From contig JBBSVE010000017.1 of the NCBI GenBank assembly GCA_038233815.1, forward strand, positions 1 to 31,146: DNA of 31,146 bases, read 5' to 3'. A model generated the notes under the pieces. The model searched no databases, had not been told where the DNA came from, and worked only from the letters and a program-made list of their open reading frames with translations. The position numbers and the translations under genes were made by a program. Positions 6,719 to 13,670 of the stretch are shown piece after piece. The DNA is from JBBSVE01 sp038233815. GTDB taxonomy: Bacteria > Pseudomonadota > Alphaproteobacteria > Rhodobacterales > Rhodobacteraceae. Each line of letters starts with the position of its first letter. Within the stretch, counting starts at the first letter, position 1.

Positions 6719-8014
6719 GTGACGCAGACTCCGGACGTCTCCCGCATCCGCGAGCATCGTCTGCGCGCGGGCCTTACGCAGGGCGAACTGGCGCGGCGCG
6801 CGGGGCTGTCCGCGTCCTATTTCAACCAGATCGAGCTCGGCCGGCGCCGTATCGGCGGCAAACGCCTCGGGGATATCGCGGCCGCATTGGGGATCGGCCC
6901 GGCGGAGCTTGCGGGCGATAGCGGCGGCGACCTGATCGCGGCGCTGCGTGAGGCTGCCCCGGACGGTGCTGGGGGCGATCTGGACCCGCCGGAGGTCTTT
7001 GCCAGCCGGTGCTCGGGCTGGGCGCGGCTCCTCGTGCGCGAGCGGGCGGAGGTGCACCGGCTGGGGTCGCTGATCGGCGCGCTGAACGACCGGCTGGCGC
7101 ACGACCGCGGGCTGGCGGAATCGCTCCACGAACTGTTGTCGACCGTGACGGCGATCCGGTCCTCCGCCAGCATCATCGCCGACGATCCGGGGCTGGACCC
7201 GAACTGGCGCAACCGCTTTCAGCGCAACATCATCGAGGACAGCGCCCGCTTGGCGGACGGCGCGCAGGCCCTTGTGGACCGCCTGCAAAGCCCCGGGGCT
7301 GCACCCGACACCGGGGCGACTCAGGGAGAGCTACAGGCGTTTCTCTCCCGGCACGCCCATCATTTCCCGACACTGGAGGCGGACGGTGCCGATGCGATCC
7401 CCGCAATCGTGGCGGCGGACAATGCCATCGGATCGGACACGGCCCGCGCGTTCATCCGCACCACGCTCGCGGTGCTGGTGGAGGAGAGCGCGCGCCTTCC
7501 CCTCCGGCACCTCGCCGCCGCTCTGGCGCGGTTCGGCCCCGATCCCATGGCCATCGCGCGGGAGACCGGGGCCGATCTCGCCACCGTGCTGCGTCGGATC
7601 GCGGCTTTGCCGGAGGCGATGCTGCCCGGTCCGGTCGGGCTTGCGGTCTGCGACATGTCGGGCACGCTCCTCCGCTGGCGCGGGGTGCCTGGGCTCTCCC
7701 TGCCGCGCGAGGGTGGGCTTTGCGCGCGCTGGCCGCTCTTCACCGCGATGGCGCAACCGTTCCGGCCGATCCGCCGGGTCTTGCGTCCGGGGGGGCGCGA
7801 CCGGGACGCCGTGCTGACTTGGACCGTCGCCGCCGGGGTCGCCGCGGCGCCGGGGGCGGACCTGCACCTCACCTCCCAGATGCTGATCCTGCCCCTGCCC
7901 CCCGCCGAGGATGCGTCGATGGCGGAGGCGGTCGGTCCCACCTGCCGGTTCTGCGCCGCATCCGCCTGCCCGGTCCGGCGCGAGCCGTCGGTGCTCATTC
8001 CCGACGTTGGCTGA
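6719..8014 (+). CDS. XRE/DUF2083 (ScfR-like) transcriptional regulator with HisKA-like middle
   Basis: About 431 residues. Residues 8-60 form a classic XRE helix-turn-helix (REHRLRAGLTQGELARRAGL, then SYFNQIELGRRR). Residues ~135-180 (LHELLSTVTAIRSSASIIAD... then RNIIEDSARLADG) resemble the dimerisation helix of histidine kinases, but without an H-E-L-R phospho-acceptor. The C-terminal ~240 residues match DUF2083, ending with CRFCAASACPVRREPSVL at 409-426, whose three cysteines recur in short-chain acyl-CoA regulators. GTG 6719 is preferred because GAAAGG (6705-6710) lies eight bases upstream; GTG 6710 overlaps that site and would add three residues. It is divergent from the importer operon and probably controls it. 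The effector is unknown; an acyl-CoA is the family expectation. Confidence 0.88.
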   Translation: MTQTPDVSRIREHRLRAGLTQGELARRAGLSASYFNQIELGRRRIGGKRLGDIAAALGIGPAELAGDSGGDLIAALREAAPDGAGGDLDPPEVFASRCSGWARLLVRERAEVHRLGSLIGALNDRLAHDRGLAESLHELLSTVTAIRSSASIIADDPGLDPNWRNRFQRNIIEDSARLADGAQALVDRLQSPGAAPDTGATQGELQAFLSRHAHHFPTLEADGADAIPAIVAADNAIGSDTARAFIRTTLAVLVEESARLPLRHLAAALARFGPDPMAIARETGADLATVLRRIAALPEAMLPGPVGLAVCDMSGTLLRWRGVPGLSLPREGGLCARWPLFTAMAQPFRPIRRVLRPGGRDRDAVLTWTVAAGVAAAPGADLHLTSQMLILPLPPAEDASMAEAVGPTCRFCAASACPVRREPSVLIPDVG

Positions 8015-8567
8015 CCGCAGCCGGAAGCGGCAGTCCGAACCCGCGGAGTGCCCAGCGGCGGCCGTCATGGCGCAGGTCCGTCACACTCAACGGCCGCACG
8101 TCGAGCGTCCAGAACGCGGCATCCGTCGCCCCGAGGAGCCCGATCACCAGCGACCGGATCCACGCCGCGTGCGTGACCGCCACGAGATGACCTTCGCCCT
8201 CCCCCGCAAGCCACCGTGCCGTGCGCAGTCGCAAGGCCGTGCGACTTTCCCCGCCGTGACCGTCGAAGCCGGGATCGCACATCCACGCTTCCAACGCCTC
8301 CGCCGCGATGTCCGCAAGACCGCGCCCCGCCCAGCGCCCCACGTCCATGTCAGCCAGCCCGGCGTCCGTGTCGCCGGAAAGGCCCAACCCCGCCGCCGTC
8401 TCCACGCAGGCGCGCGCCGGACCGACCCTCACCCGTGCATTGCGACAAAAGGGAAGCGGCGCCACGGCGCCCATCGCTCCGGGCTCCAGCCCTTCATCGG
8501 CCGGGAACCGTGCCTTCCGGGTGGCCTCCGTCGGCCCCTGCGCGATCAGCGTCAACCGTCCCGCCAT
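7995..8567 (-). CDS. Histidine phosphatase superfamily protein, catalytic His replaced
   Basis: A 190-residue protein starting MAGRLTLIAQGPTEATRKARFPADEGLE. The layout is that of the phosphoglycerate-mutase-like/CobC fold: an N-terminal strand, CRNARVRVGPARACVETAAGLGL in place of the S.L.R...TA segment, and VTHAAWIRSLV carrying the distal His. The RHG phospho-acceptor motif is AQG here (residues 9-11), so the nucleophilic His is Gln and the Arg is Ala; ordinary phosphatase chemistry is unlikely. GGAGGG just upstream supports ATG 8565-8567; the same frame stays open to 9965 but only as a shadow of the cbt genes. It is divergent from the B12-riboswitch/cbtBA unit. Related genes in this position suggest a role tied to cobalamin or cobalt. 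The 3' end overlaps the regulator gene by 20 bases, tail to tail. Confidence 0.8.
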   Translation of the reverse strand: MAGRLTLIAQGPTEATRKARFPADEGLEPGAMGAVAPLPFCRNARVRVGPARACVETAAGLGLSGDTDAGLADMDVGRWAGRGLADIAAEALEAWMCDPGFDGHGGESRTALRLRTARWLAGEGEGHLVAVTHAAWIRSLVIGLLGATDAAFWTLDVRPLSVTDLRHDGRRWALRGFGLPLPAAVSQRRE

Positions 8568-8589
8568 CGCACCCTCCGCACCGCGTCGA

Positions 8590-8618
8590 TTGACACCCCT
8601 TGCGCCCGCGTCTAGCGT
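8590..8618 (+). promoter_or_regulatory. Sigma-70-type promoter for the riboswitch/cbt operon
   Basis: A perfect -35 TTGACA (8590-8595), a 17-base spacer and a weak -10 TAGCGT (8613-8618). Transcription would begin near 8625, right where the cobalamin riboswitch sequence starts. The -35 lies only 22 bases upstream of the divergent phosphatase-like gene's start codon. Confidence 0.6.
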
Positions 8619-8621
8619 ATC

Positions 8622-8730
8622 CTTCTCGCCCTGTGAGAGGAAGTCGGTAAAATCCCGACGCGGTCGCGCCACTGTGACCGGGGGACGCCGCGCGCGTATC
8701 CCCGGCAAGCCAGTCCTTCGACCGGGGTGC
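8622..8730 (+). promoter_or_regulatory. Cobalamin (AdoCbl) riboswitch
   Basis: The leader carries the hallmark blocks in order: GAAGTCGGTAAAATCCCGAC (core with GGTnnAAtCCC), CGCGGTCGCGCCACTGTGA (containing the GCCACTG B12 box), a GC-rich P-arm ending CCCCGG, and AAGCCAG followed by TCGACCGGGG. It is positioned between the predicted transcription start (~8625) and cbtB, so cobalamin should repress cbtB-cbtA and the downstream gene. A short hairpin GGGA-N7-TCCC (about 8742-8756) lies just before the cbtB ribosome-binding site and may be part of the expression platform. Confidence 0.92.
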
Positions 8731-8771
8731 TTGAAGTCTGACGGGACGCGAAATCCCCCATGGAGTGACCT

Positions 8772-8978
8772 ATGACCGACCTGATCCTCGACCCGGCCCG
8801 CCCCGTCTCCATCCCCGTCCGCGAAGCCCTGCCATGGGTGATCTTCGGCGGCCTGATGTTGGTTCTGGGCATCTATTTCCTCGGCGCCGAAGAGGGTGCG
8901 ACCTCGATCGTCAAGGGCATGATGGTCCACGAGTGGGTCCATGACGGGCGCCACCTGCTCGGCTTTCCCTGCCACTGA
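8772..8978 (+). CDS. cbtB: Cobalt transporter subunit CbtB
   Basis: A 68-residue protein with one transmembrane helix (about residues 22-40, LPWVIFGGLMLVLGIYFLG). It ends in a His/Cys metal-binding tail HEWVHDGRHLLGFPCH, the defining CbtB feature. CbtB and CbtA are predicted to form a B12-regulated cobalt importer; this assignment in the literature is bioinformatic. The gene lies right behind the cobalamin riboswitch. GGAG at 8762-8765, six bases before ATG 8772, supports the start. A two-codon frame (ATG GAG TGA, 8760-8768) overlaps this site, which may be chance. cbtA follows after 12 bases. Confidence 0.95.
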   Translation: MTDLILDPARPVSIPVREALPWVIFGGLMLVLGIYFLGAEEGATSIVKGMMVHEWVHDGRHLLGFPCH

Positions 8979-8990
8979 GGGGCTTTGGAC

Positions 8991-9758
8991 ATGACCGGGT
9001 CGCTGCTGTTGCGCGGCATGATCGTGGGCCTCATCGCCGGCGTCATTGCCTTTATCTTTGCCTACACGGCCGGTGAGCCGTCCGTTGACCGCGCCGTCGC
9101 ATTCGAGCACAGCACCATCCAAGCCGAAAACGCAGCCATCGTCGCGGCGGGCGGCGTCGCCCCGGCGGAGGAGCCTGCGCTCGTCAGCCGGGCGGTCCAG
9201 TCGACATGGGGGCTGCTGACGGGGATCGTGCTCTTCGGAACTGCGGCCGGAGGGATCTTCTCGCTTGTCTTTGCGCTGGCCTACGGCCGGCTGGGAACGT
9301 TGCGGGCGCGGACGCTGTCGGCGGTTCTGGCGCTGGCGGCGTTCGTGTCGGTCGCCGTGGCGCCGCAGATCAAGTATCCGGCAAACCCGCCAGCGGTTGG
9401 CAGCGACGACACGATCGTCGCGCGGACGACGATGTTCTTCCTCGTCCTCGTCGTGTCCATCGCGATGATGGTGCTGGCGGTCCTCATCGCCCGCAGGCTC
9501 TGGGCGGAGCGGGGCGCATGGACGGCCGGAACCGTCGCCGCGGCAGCCTATATCGGCGTCATGGCGGCGGTCTTCACGGCCCTGCCGCAGATCACGGAGA
9601 TCCCCGCGGGGTTTTCGGCCGAGGTGATCTGGGATTTCCGGCTCGCCTCCCTCGGGATCCATGCGATCCTGTGGACCGTGATCGGCCTCGGGTTCGGGCT
9701 GGTGGCGGAGCGTCGGCTGGAGGGTCGGATGCCACGCGGCCGGGCGGTCTGGTCCTGA
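8991..9758 (+). CDS. cbtA: Cobalt transporter subunit CbtA
   Basis: A 255-residue membrane protein with about six helices: ~8-30 (MIVGLIAGVIAFIFAYTAG), then LLTGIVLFGTAAGGIFSLVFALAYG, TLSAVLALAAFVSVAVAP, TMFFLVLVVSIAMMVLAVLIARR, GTVAAAAYIGVMAAVFTAL and a C-terminal SLGIHAILWTVIGLGFGLVAERR. These match the CbtA family. ATG 8991 is favoured over the in-frame TTG 8985 because GAGGGG (8977-8982) lies eight bases upstream, overlapping the cbtB stop, so the two are translationally coupled. It would carry cobalt across the inner membrane under riboswitch control. No cobalamin synthesis gene is present in the window, so this is an orphan transporter unit. Confidence 0.94.
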   Translation: MTGSLLLRGMIVGLIAGVIAFIFAYTAGEPSVDRAVAFEHSTIQAENAAIVAAGGVAPAEEPALVSRAVQSTWGLLTGIVLFGTAAGGIFSLVFALAYGRLGTLRARTLSAVLALAAFVSVAVAPQIKYPANPPAVGSDDTIVARTTMFFLVLVVSIAMMVLAVLIARRLWAERGAWTAGTVAAAAYIGVMAAVFTALPQITEIPAGFSAEVIWDFRLASLGIHAILWTVIGLGFGLVAERRLEGRMPRGRAVWS

Positions 9759-9762
9759 GACG

Positions 9763-10359
9763 ATGCGCCGGGCGCTGACGCTCGCACTCGCGCTGGTCGG
9801 CGGGTCCGCGTTCGCGCATTCCGGCACGGGCCTCTCCGGGACGGGGGTGGCGCTGTCGACCCTCACCCATGGGCAGATGGCGGTGATCGCGCGCCATGCG
9901 CCCGCGATCCTCGATATGGCCGCCCGCGTGCCCGCCCCGGACGAGCCCTTTCGCCGCGTCCTCAATTACGCCCGCATCCAGAAGGCCTATTGTGGCTGGG
10001 GGCTGGTCCCCGGAAGCGTGACGGACGAGGCGAGCCCCTTCAACGAATGCAGCCACGCGTGGCTCGCCGCCGCGCGCGATCTTCTTGTCCGCATGGGTTC
10101 CCTGCCGGACGTGCCGGTGGGGGCGCTGTCAGGCGCGGTTGAACGCGCGATGCTGGATGAGGGCGCCGCACTCGTCCTCTGCAAGTTCAGCGCCGAAGGG
10201 TTCGACACCGGGTCCATCGTGAAGCCCGATCCGATGGCCATGATCCGCCACCCCGCCAGCGCCTTCAGCGTGCTTGCCCTTCTGATGGTGCTCGCCGCCG
10301 CCGGGTTCGGGATGGCGCGGTTCTTGACGACGTCCCCGCGCCCGGTGCGCGAGGGCTAG
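9763..10359 (+). CDS. Exported, C-terminally anchored protein of unknown function
   Basis: 198 residues, not recognised. The N-terminus is a Sec signal (MRRALTLALALVGGSAFA, cleavage near residue 18) leaving AHSG as the mature start, a histidine at the tip as in some metal-handling exported proteins. The soluble part (about 20-160) is mostly helical and contains a conserved-looking CGW and ECSHAW pair of cysteines that could form a disulfide. A single transmembrane helix follows (SAFSVLALLMVLAAAGFGMARFL), then a short tail. It starts four bases after cbtA in the same operon, so it is under the B12 riboswitch; a role in periplasmic cobalt capture or cbt assembly is inference. Its stop codon shares a CTAG with the convergent glycosyltransferase stop. 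Confidence 0.75.
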   Translation: MRRALTLALALVGGSAFAHSGTGLSGTGVALSTLTHGQMAVIARHAPAILDMAARVPAPDEPFRRVLNYARIQKAYCGWGLVPGSVTDEASPFNECSHAWLAAARDLLVRMGSLPDVPVGALSGAVERAMLDEGAALVLCKFSAEGFDTGSIVKPDPMAMIRHPASAFSVLALLMVLAAAGFGMARFLTTSPRPVREG

Positions 10360-11282
10360 TCCCCCGACACACCCGCATCGCGCAGGACCATGCGAAGCGC
10401 GGCAATCTCGCGCGGAAGATCTGCGGGACGAAGTCGCAGCGCATCGGGAAGGAGCGGCGGCCATGGGTCGAGCGATCCGCGCGCGACCATCCGGCACAGC
10501 ATGTCAACGGGCGGCAGGCCGTCGTCGATCAGATAATCCGTGCCCGCCAGCCGCACCCTGAGCGCGTTCGCCATCCCTCCCGGCGCGCGTCCGGTCAGGC
10601 GGCAAGACGCCTGCACCCGGACGTCGCCCGCATGCCGAACGCTCATCCCTGCGCGCCGCAGCTCCCGGACGAGATGGCGATCCTCGCCGGTCAGGAGGTC
10701 GGGAAAGCCGCCCGCAGCAACCAGCCCCGGGACGCGCAACGAGAGGCTCGCGCCCGCAGCCTCGCCGTGATGGGGATAGGGATTGCAGGCTTCCGGCGCG
10801 TGGTGATGGTAGAAGCGGCGCACGAGATCGGCGTAGATCGCCTCGTTGTGACCCTCCACCGCGGGCATGCCCTCCAGAACGGACGTCTCCTCCGGGATCG
10901 GGTCCACCGCACCGCAGACCGCGTCCACGCAGGCCAGATGCCGCAGGTTCGCGGCCACCCAGTCGGCGGCGACGATGCAGTCCGCGTCGGTCGTCATCAC
11001 CGTGGCGAGCCCCGGCCACGCCGCCATCGCGAGTAGGCTGCCCGTCCGGCGCGCGCGCCCCACCCCTTGCCCGGGCAGATGCACGCAATCGACGATCACC
11101 AGCCTTGTGTCGGGGATCGCCGCGCGTGCAACAGCGACGGTGCGGTCGGTGCAGTCGTTGGCGACCAGCACCACCCGCGCATCGCCCCCGATCTGGGGGT
11201 CAAGTGCCGCGAGGCAGGCAGCGATGCGCCGCTCCTCGTTCCGGGCCGGGATCACAACCGCGGTCAGCACCTCCGCGCTCAC
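10356..11282 (-). CDS. Family 2 glycosyltransferase
   Basis: A 308-residue GT-A enzyme, cytosolic without membrane helices. VVIPARNEERRI near the N-terminus and the nucleotide-sugar-binding TTDADCIV (DxD-like DAD at about 99-101) define the GT2 fold; LTGEDRHLVRELRRAG is the catalytic-base (ED) region. I start at GTG 11280-11282, which overlaps the methyltransferase stop (GTGA) and has GGAG eight bases upstream; an ATG at 11309 would add nine residues and overlap more. It is the last gene of an eight-gene minus-strand operon. The donor and acceptor are unknown. Its position after a deacetylase and methyltransferase suggests it extends or caps an amino-sugar-containing glycan. Confidence 0.88.
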   Translation of the reverse strand: MSAEVLTAVVIPARNEERRIAACLAALDPQIGGDARVVLVANDCTDRTVAVARAAIPDTRLVIVDCVHLPGQGVGRARRTGSLLAMAAWPGLATVMTTDADCIVAADWVAANLRHLACVDAVCGAVDPIPEETSVLEGMPAVEGHNEAIYADLVRRFYHHHAPEACNPYPHHGEAAGASLSLRVPGLVAAGGFPDLLTGEDRHLVRELRRAGMSVRHAGDVRVQASCRLTGRAPGGMANALRVRLAGTDYLIDDGLPPVDMLCRMVARGSLDPWPPLLPDALRLRPADLPREIAALRMVLRDAGVSGD

Positions 11283-11848
11283 CGCTGGGGCTCCGGCAGG
11301 GGGCGGCAATCGATGCGGTAATGCTCCGTCTCGCGCATCGGCACGAAAGGCCGGTCGGAGGGCATGGCCGCCAGAAAGAACGCCAGCGCCTCGGCCCCCT
11401 GCAGCGCATGCCCGGTGTCGCCGAGATAGGTCACGACGACGATCTCCGCCTCGGGCCCCTCGTCCGCGACCCGCCGGGCCAGATCCGCGATCGTGTCGGG
11501 GTCGAGGAAATAGAGAAACTCCGACAGCACGATCAGGTCATGCGGTCCCGCTGGCAAGGCGCAGGGAAAATATCCTTGGACGAACCGCGCCGCAGGGACC
11601 GCCCGCCGTGCGGAGGCGAGCGCCGTCTCCACCCCGTCGAGGCCCACATAGGAATCGCACAGCGGAGACAGATGTGCGGCCAGCGATCCGTTTCCGCAGC
11701 CGATCTCCAGCGCCGAGGCATAGCGCGTGCGCGACAGCACCCCCCGTGTCGCCGCGAACTTCGCCTGTTCGTAGGGACTGGTGCGGAAGTTCCACGGATC
11801 GTCCCCGGCGCGGTAGAGGTCTTCGAGATACGCCAGCGGCATGCTCAC
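11279..11848 (-). CDS. SAM-dependent methyltransferase, NodS-like
   Basis: A 189-residue class I methyltransferase. The N-terminus (PLAYLEDLYRAGDDPWNFRTSPYEQAKF) is the NodS-family lead-in, followed by the SAM-binding motif I LEIGCGNGSLA (about 47-57), an acidic VGLDGVETAL (motif II) and HDLIVLSEFLYFL (post-motif). NodS methylates the free amino group of a deacetylated chitooligosaccharide in Nod-factor synthesis; here the substrate is unknown. GTG 11846-11848 is the preferred start, since GAGG lies seven bases upstream and it overlaps the PIG-L stop; the ATG six bases later is the alternative. Standing directly after a PIG-L deacetylase, N-methylation of a newly exposed amino group is the natural inference. 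Confidence 0.85.
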   Translation of the reverse strand: MSMPLAYLEDLYRAGDDPWNFRTSPYEQAKFAATRGVLSRTRYASALEIGCGNGSLAAHLSPLCDSYVGLDGVETALASARRAVPAARFVQGYFPCALPAGPHDLIVLSEFLYFLDPDTIADLARRVADEGPEAEIVVVTYLGDTGHALQGAEALAFFLAAMPSDRPFVPMRETEHYRIDCRPLPEPQR

Positions 11849-12561
11849 CGCGGCACCTCGAAATAGACCTCGTCCGAGGTGGCGAACATTCGTACGAACG
11901 CCTCCTCCATCCCGAAGCCCGCGGGATCGTCGGTGACGACACGGTCGAGCTGGCTCGCGTGTGCATCGATGGCATGGGCCTTGCGGGCGGCGGTCGCAGC
12001 ACCCGGCAGGCGGAGCGGGACCAGCGGCGCATGGAGGGCGAGCCAGTCCGCGTCGTACCACCGTGACCAGACCGGGTAGAGGAACAGGCGCAGACCGGGC
12101 ACGCGGTCCCGCACCCGCCGCGCGATTGCCTCCGCCGCCTTGTGGTCGGCGTGGTGGTCATGCCCGGACGCGCAGAAAAGCGATCCGCACCCGAGATCCC
12201 GGCACAGCGCCGCGATGCGGTCCGCCAATGCCTCCGCGTCGCTGTCGCGCAGCGCACCGTCGGGCTGGCCGAGCCATGTGACATCCTGCGCGTCGCCACC
12301 GAGCCTGCGAACCGCCTCGACCAGTTCGCCGCGCCGCACCTCCGCCAGCCTCGGGGCCGGCCAAAGGGTCGAGCCGGGATGGGACCGGCTGCCGTCCGTC
12401 AGGCAGACCACATGCGCACCGGCACCGTTGAGCGCCGCGATCAGGAGCGCGCCGCAGCCGAGGCTCTCATCATCGGGATGCGGGCCCAGCACCATAATGG
12501 GCGCGTCGCCGGTGAGGTCGGATGGCGTCACGCAGGGCAGATCGTCGGGCAGCGGTGTCAT
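11845..12561 (-). CDS. PIG-L family zinc deacetylase
   Basis: A 238-residue LmbE/PIG-L protein. The zinc-binding PHPDDE motif is at residues 27-32 (GPHPDDESLGCG), and the third ligand region HDHHADH is at 134-140. Members remove the N-acetyl group from GlcNAc-containing substrates (GlcNAc-PI, GlcNAc-inositol, GlcNAc-malate and others). ATG 12559-12561 overlaps the upstream stop (ATGA); an earlier ATG at 12576 is in frame but lies within the previous gene. It is the N-deacetylase of the stress-linked glycan operon. No thiol-ligase partner (MshC/BshC) is present, so low-molecular-weight thiol synthesis is not supported. Confidence 0.92.
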   Translation of the reverse strand: MTPLPDDLPCVTPSDLTGDAPIMVLGPHPDDESLGCGALLIAALNGAGAHVVCLTDGSRSHPGSTLWPAPRLAEVRRGELVEAVRRLGGDAQDVTWLGQPDGALRDSDAEALADRIAALCRDLGCGSLFCASGHDHHADHKAAEAIARRVRDRVPGLRLFLYPVWSRWYDADWLALHAPLVPLRLPGAATAARKAHAIDAHASQLDRVVTDDPAGFGMEEAFVRMFATSDEVYFEVPR

Positions 12562-13670
12562 GCCATCGCATCCCATAGACTGTCGCCCGCCATCGCATGC
12601 GACCCGGCGCGCAGCAGCAGCGCATCCCCCGCGACCTGCCGCATGTAGACGGAGAGGTCGCGCGCCATCCGCGCCGTGTCGCTCGCGGCGTGGAAGTGGC
12701 CGAGCCCGAGGCTCCGCTCCACCGCCGTGACGGTCCTGAGCCCCAGATCCTCGGTCAAGAGTCGCGACGTGACGGAGAGGCAGACGGCCCGCTCCGGGAC
12801 GGCGCGCCCCTCCGGCCCCTCGGCAACGTGGGCTGCGCGAAAGACCATCTCGCGCAGCGCCGCCGCCTGCATGAAGATCCCCGTGAGGCGCACGATCTGC
12901 GCTTCCGCATTCGCTCTTCCCGCCGCCTTCAGTGCCGCCACCGCCATGTCGGCCAGACCCACCGCCCCGCCAAGCTGCAGCGCCGCGATGCGCCAGACAC
13001 CACCCAGAAACGTCGGCTCCCGCGCCAGATCGCCCGGCCCGCCGATCCAGAGCGCGTCGCCCTCCGGCAGACCGGTGAAATCAAAGCCTCCCGACAGCGT
13101 CGCGCGCATCCCCGGCATGGTCCATGTGCCGGGATCCTGCCGCCCCGCCTCGTCCACCGGGACAAGCGCCATCCGGGTCGCATCGAACGCCCCCACGGTC
13201 ACGAGCGCATGGGTCACGGTGCCCAGCCCGGATGCGAAGGTCTTCTGCCCCGCCAGATGCCCCCCCTCCAGCACCAGCGGCTGCGCGCCGTCCGCGCCCC
13301 AGACGCCGAGAAAGGCACCCTCCGCGACCCTGTCCGCGACGCACGCCCGCTGCTCGGCGGAGCCATGCGCCTCGATCAGGCGGAGCGCGTTGACATGCCC
13401 TTCGTAGAGCCGCGCGAGGGGCAGGTTCGCGGACGCGATCCGCATCAGCCGCGTCGCGAGGTCTCGGGTGTCGTCCTCCTCCACCCCCGCGAGCAGCCCG
13501 GCCGCCCGGAGCGCCTCGACCGACCCGGAGATCGAACGCTGCCCCGCATCCTCCGCCGCAGCATGGCGCGCGAGGGCCGCGATCAGCGTCGGAGGCGGAA
13601 TGCCGCGACCCGCCGCACGCAGCGGGGTCACGCAAGCCGCATCCTTGGGTCGGGTGCTGTCAACGGGCAT
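12558..13670 (-). CDS. Acyl-CoA-dehydrogenase-like flavoprotein
   Basis: A 370-residue protein of the acyl-CoA dehydrogenase superfamily, somewhat short for it. The helical N-terminal domain runs to ~115, the beta domain follows (FLGVWGADGAQPLVLEGGHLAGQKTFASGLG, 120-150), and the C-terminal four-helix bundle is 225-360. The flavin-site signature GLTEP.GSD is degenerate (VWGADGAQP), and where dehydrogenases have the E.P.ER..RD catalytic segment this protein has HAASDTARMARDLSVYMRQ (327-345), lacking the Glu. That resembles the flavin-dependent monooxygenase branch (DszC/HsaA-like) more than beta-oxidation enzymes. ATG 13668-13670 has GAGG ten bases upstream and overlaps the GT4 stop by 11 bases. 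Its substrate in this glycan operon is unknown. Confidence 0.82.
   Translation of the reverse strand: MPVDSTRPKDAACVTPLRAAGRGIPPPTLIAALARHAAAEDAGQRSISGSVEALRAAGLLAGVEEDDTRDLATRLMRIASANLPLARLYEGHVNALRLIEAHGSAEQRACVADRVAEGAFLGVWGADGAQPLVLEGGHLAGQKTFASGLGTVTHALVTVGAFDATRMALVPVDEAGRQDPGTWTMPGMRATLSGGFDFTGLPEGDALWIGGPGDLAREPTFLGGVWRIAALQLGGAVGLADMAVAALKAAGRANAEAQIVRLTGIFMQAAALREMVFRAAHVAEGPEGRAVPERAVCLSVTSRLLTEDLGLRTVTAVERSLGLGHFHAASDTARMARDLSVYMRQVAGDALLLRAGSHAMAGDSLWDAMA

Noticed and set aside
8568..9965. N-terminal extension of the phosphatase-like protein
   Set aside because: The extension is antisense to the riboswitch, cbtB and cbtA; a strong GGAGGG precedes the ATG at 8567.
11845..12561. 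Mycothiol/bacillithiol-type thiol synthesis
   Set aside because: PIG-L and a GT4 are present, but no cysteine ligase or inositol/malate-specific enzyme.
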